Notes under the pieces: generated by a model
What the model was told of the DNA's origin: nothing
Seen by the model: the letters and a program-made list of their open reading frames with translations, nothing else
The model's database searches: none
Assembly: GCA_024449915.1 (NCBI GenBank)
Contig: JAMZAV010000159.1
Location: 372,001 to 436,000 of the forward strand
Direction: 5' to 3'
Source of the DNA: Sweltsa coloradensis
Lineage: Eukaryota > Arthropoda > Insecta > Plecoptera > Chloroperlidae
Length of the DNA: 64,000 bases
Translations under genes and position numbers: made by a program
Shown here: piece by piece, positions 59,604 through 64,000 of the stretch
Numbering within the stretch: position 1 is the stretch's first letter
Layout of the letters: each line of letters begins with the position of its first letter

Positions 59604-61439
59604 TGTGCGGGAAAGTTTAAATTATCAATACAGTAGCAATAGGTCTAGGAGCCTACCAACAATAGAACAAAAATCAACTTTTCAAACTGACTTATTATAG
59701 CCATTCCTTTTGATTTATTTTTACTCCCTGATGGTAGAAAATTATTTACATGCCACAGAACAATAGTTTTGGATTATGAAATATCATAATACGGTAGCCA
59801 AATCAGTTATTTTGGGGTTTGTGTTACTTTTCAGCCTTGGCATGAATGCAATTGTATTTCCGTTTCCTGTGGCATTCTTAACTGGGAACGAGTCTAGGCC
59901 CTGATAGTATCCTTGATTATGACCTAACAGTTGCCGCACTCCAAATAAACTTTAAAAAATGAATGCTTAAATTCTATTGTTGACAAGTTTTTTTGAAAAT
60001 CAACATCAAGTCATCAACTCCTTTGAATTTATTTGTTCAAATTAGGCTATATTACAACTTTTAAAATATGTATGTTATAATACTACATTATGAACTATTG
60101 TTAAAAAACGTATTAGGCCTATTAATAAATATTATGTAAACTGGAACCCCAATTCACGTTAGTACTAATGTCTTCTCTAAAGTACCAGTAGTAGTAATAA
60201 TATTACAAATTTGAAATAATCATGGTGTTTGGGACTTTCTTTGTTCTTCTGAGAATGGGCATGCAGGTACCCATTTAGAATTCATTTTTTCGTTTACTTT
60301 TAACCTTCGTAGATGGTTGAAAGGTTCACCCCTACTAAATTTATTTTGAAGAAATTGCTCCATTTTTTTACAAGGTACCACTTAACCTTTTAAAGTTCCA
60401 TAGGGGAACTTTATAAAGAGTCAACGACTGGGGGAAAAAAAAACGAACTTGGCTTCTGATTGGCATGCATTTTTTTATGTCATTGCCCTTCAACAGGGAT
60501 GATTATAAGAATGTTTTTTTTCTTCTTTTTAGTGACCATGGGGCTTGACACATTCAAAGGAAGATTTAATTTAACCGGGCACCTCCACCAGCGATTTTAA
60601 GAAAGTACTTGTAGGCACTGGTAAGCTTTATTCCCAATTTTGGATTCTCTCGTACCATGCTTGTTAAAATAATTGTAACTGCATCAATTACACAAATAAG
60701 AAAAAATTGTATGTTTATAAATTAGATTTATTTAAAAATTAATAACTGTGTGTAGCCTAAGCCTTAGCCTAATTGAAACTTATCGAAATTAATTTAATTT
60801 AATCCAATAGAAGTAAATTTGAAAAAAGTAGACCCTGGTCTGGATAGATATTTTTTAATTTCTGAATTGTAGGCCTATTAAATATTAAAAATAGTTTTAG
60901 CATAGAAGTCGCTTTATTAGGCGGATTAAAGCCAGTTTAGCTCTATCTTCACATCCAAACCTCTTAATATTTCAGATACATCGATGTATGACAACATAAT
61001 TAAATAAACACACCAATTTAATCTAAATAACAAATAAAAATAAATATATATTATTAATATATATAAATTAATCTATATTTATTATTATAATAAATAAAAA
61101 AAATAATAATTAATATATAATTATAATTAATATGAATAATAATAATAATACAAATAATATTAAATAGGTAGAAGATTATACTATCAACATGAAAATAAAG
61201 TAAAATATATAAAAATAAGATTATAGTCTACATGCAATGATATACCATTATTTAGAAATATATAGAATATGAGTTCAGCAACAATCAACACTTTTACTTT
61301 TTGAAACAATTGCTTAAATATCTAAAAATTCCCCTTCATTATTGTCCTCAATCATTCATACGTACAAACTTTTTGGAGTAAAATACATAGCGGTAATTGG
61401 GGGAGTTCGCAAAATTAAGTATGATTTAGCAGGATTCAT
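59604..61439. other. Intergenic, mostly AT-rich, nothing recognised
   Basis: 1.8 kb. A tail of tRNA-like repeat 2 (TTTTTTAATTTCTGAATTGTAG) is at 60850-60871. 61020-61165 is a TAATAA-rich low-complexity run. No gene. Confidence 0.55.
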
Positions 61440-64000
61440 GTTATGTTTCATTCGTCCCATGGTTTTATTGAAAATAATTCCGTATTTTATTCAAAAATAT
61501 TAGGCCTATAGTATGATGTGTGGTCCTAGTTAATTGCAGGGCGTTCCAGTTCAATAGCGTTGATTGTAATGAATTGTAAGAAGGTTTGTTCTGAACAGGA
61601 GAAAATGAGTTGCGTTCCGCCTTGACCTTGTGTAAAGAGGTGATTTGAATGAAGATACTGGAAATTGAGAAAGATACGAGGGTGAAAAAATTTGAAAGTA
61701 TCGATGAACTATACAGACGGAGTGAAGGTTCGTCGTCGTGTAGACGTAAGCCATTAAAGAGCTTGAAAACCTGGAGTTTATGATCGGATTTTTTTAATCC
61801 GAAATGAATCGCACCAAATTTGAGCCGCCTGAAGGCGAATAGACAGTCTTCATCAAGCATATATACACGTGAGTAGTCGAAATGTGCATGATGAGAGATG
61901 ACAAGTAGAGTTTTCAGTTAGTTTAAAAAGTTTTTAAGTCTGTTCAGTGAGTGTAGGAAGCATAAGTTTTGGCACACGTGTTTATATGTCAGTCAAGAAA
62001 GATTGTCTGTCATATGTAGTCCTAAGTTTTTACCTTGTGTTGTAGAGGTATAGCCATCCCACTCATAACAACACTAGGAAGTGTTGAATAATTAATTTTT
62101 TTTCAGTAGTTTATGGTACCCCAATATTATAGTTTGCGATTTATTAGGGTTTAATGAAGTAGATTGTCCCGCAGCCACCCGGCAAGAGATTTTAAGTCCT
62201 CGTTCATCATCATTATGGCCCGATTAAATTGATATAGGTGAAGCATGAAGGTATATTTGAAGATCGTCGGCGTATAAGTGATGATAACAGTACTTTAGAG
62301 ACGATGAAATATCATTTATATATATTGAAAACAACAGAGGTCCAAGTACACTGCCTTGCGGCACCCCAGCAGTTACATTTTGCCACATTGATCGATTTTC
62401 GCCCGATGTAACACATTGTTGTCTTTGACGCAGGTAAGAGTCCATCCACCGAAGTGAAGAGGTAGAGAAGTTGATAGATTCAAGTTTGGATAGAAGAATG
62501 TCAATGTTTACGGAGTCAAAAGCTTTACTGAAGTCAAGTAGGGTCAAGAGTGTTAGTTGTCGATTGTCCATGCTTGTCCTTATGTCGTCAGTACTTTAAT
62601 TAAGGCTGTGCATGTACTGTGATTAGTTCTGAAACCCGATTGATATTTATCTAAGATGTGATGTTCATCTAAAAGTGCGAAATTTGTCTGTGTACAATAA
62701 ATTCTAGGGCTTTAGAGAGAGCTGGAAGAATACTGATCGGCCGATAGTCGTGACTGAGTCTGGCTTAGCCTTTTTAGGCAAAGGACGGACAAGTGCCTGC
62801 TTCACGTAGCTGGGTATGAGTTAGAAGACAATGAAAAATTAAAAAGATAGGTTATTATTTCGATTAGGATGGGGGAAAGCTTTATCATGTGTTGAATTAG
62901 TTTAATAGAAATTAGATCAACCCCTTGGGCATTTGATTTAATTCGATTGATTGCGTTGCAAAGTAAATTTTGGAGTCACGTTGCGAAAAAATTAAACGGT
63001 TCGTAGTCAGGTTTAATTACAGTGTTTTGTCTATTTTGTCTATTATCGGGTTTATTCTGGTCTTTAGCAGTAGGCAGTGTCGTAAAGTGTGTATTTAGGG
63101 TATCCAGCGGTATTTCAAGGGCGTGTCATCGACCTTTTGTTTACCAACACCCATTAGCGAAAGACTTTGCCACATCTCTTTTTAACGGGGTTTTTAGGGT
63201 CTAGTAGACTGTAGGTGTGCCGTCTTTTTCTGTGCGTATCACTTGGTAGTTTTATTCTTAATACCTGTACCTTTCTTTATTTTCCTCGCTAGCGTGTAAC
63301 TTATATTTATTGAAAGCCCCATCCCGCCTAGCCATGAGGTCTTTTATCTCGGCTGTCATCCATGGGGATGGTGGTTTGGATACTCTAACGACTTTAAGGG
63401 GGGGGTGTTTGTCATATAATTGTAACACTAAAGAGTTAAATTCTGTTAATTTTTCGTCAATTGTTTGGGAAAATTAATTACGTTGTCCCAAGGCAGAGAT
63501 AAAGAGTCTAGCTTAAATAGTTTTGTGTCGATAAACTTCATGTTTCGTCGTGTAATAAGTTTTGGCGTCTGTCTCGGTACACGTATTGAGTACTGTAAGT
63601 AGATTAGGTCATGGGCAGAGAGATTCCGGGAAATGACAGTTGTCCGTGATTGAGAAAATCTGTCTCGGTTAAAAAGTCATCATTATGTCAATCCAGGTGT
63701 GAGATGTGGAAGTGTGGTGTGTTGGGTCTAGGGGCAGAACTGTTAAATTGCAAGAGTCAAAAAATCGTTTTTAGTGTCGTGTGTCAGTGTGATTTTGTAA
63801 TAGTAAATTAGTATTAAAGTCTCCCATAATAATTATGTGCTCGTAGTGGGGGATATATTTTAGAAGCGAGGTTTCGAAGTCGGTGAGGAAGCCAATTTAG
63901 GGGGTCGGTAAACTACTTGCTAGAAGAATCGATTGATTAGTAATCTTAATTTCAAAAATAATGAACTCTGGTCGAGCGGAATACGCACTAGGCGATTGGC
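61440..64000 (-). mobile_element. jockey/CR1-like non-LTR retrotransposon, continues past the window
   Basis: - strand order from the right edge: endonuclease end (HIIIMGDFNT near 63820), PWMTAEIKDLMARRDGAFNKY linker (63355-63290), RT (TLLDFSKAFDSVNIDILLSKL, GVPQGSVLGPLLFSIYINDI, active-site YADDLQIYL in the ORF 62571-62224), then a thumb/tail remnant (FGLKKSDHKLQVFKLFNGLR, 61860-61465). Frameshifts separate the blocks. The 3' end is near 61440 and the 5' end lies outside. Confidence 0.9.

Overview
The window is animal genomic DNA. It has one spliced nuclear gene with canonical GT-AG introns and an AT-rich background packed with eukaryotic transposable elements: APE-type non-LTR retrotransposons, a Penelope-like element, hAT, piggyBac, Harbinger-like and TTAA-flanked DNA elements, tRNA-derived repeats and long foldbacks. 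The TE mix and the very frequent word TAGGCCTA in non-coding DNA suggest a marine invertebrate, possibly a deuterostome such as an echinoderm or hemichordate. The species cannot be fixed from the sequence.

One host gene is recognisable: PPIL4, the cyclophilin-RRM spliceosomal protein, on the + strand at 4857-46023. It has six coding exons (4857-4926, 7424-7556, 24076-24180, 25417-25669, 35149-35390, 43840-46023). The exon phases agree with one another and the protein is colinear with vertebrate PPIL4 through the cyclophilin domain and the RRM. About 3 kb of coding sequence is spread over 41 kb. The last exon encodes a charged, repetitive, serine-rich tail that makes the protein about 995 residues, roughly twice the human length. 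A one-base frame break lies at 44807-44810.

Layout. 149-4735: a very long inverted repeat ending 121 bp before the PPIL4 start codon, split by nested copies of repeat family A. Intron 1: a second foldback (5371-7017). Intron 2 (16.5 kb): a multi-level nest of DNA transposons (7747-15570), an RTE-like retrotransposon, a disrupted RT tail, two family A copies with a Harbinger-like MITE, and a jockey-like element whose 3' end sits in a palindrome. Intron 4 (9.5 kb): a family B element, tRNA-like repeats, a Penelope-like fragment with a promoter-like tail, and a TTAA-flanked element splitting an RTE fragment. Intron 5 (8.4 kb): hAT-like, family C and tandem family B elements and a near-full-length RTE-like retrotransposon. 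Downstream of PPIL4: hAT MITE, RNase H-bearing non-LTR element, further foldbacks and TIR elements, and a jockey/CR1-like element running off the right edge.

The most interesting signal is a superfamily of non-autonomous elements (families A, B, C). They differ in body sequence but share one blueprint: a CTAGGAAACGC-type 5' end, subterminal inverted repeats, an A-rich or CAAA-type microsatellite, and a 3' end rich in GCTTCGCTCGCT. Several copies sit in sites whose empty form is visible elsewhere in the window. Two families of tRNA-like sequences, each enclosed by its own short inverted repeat, are also notable.
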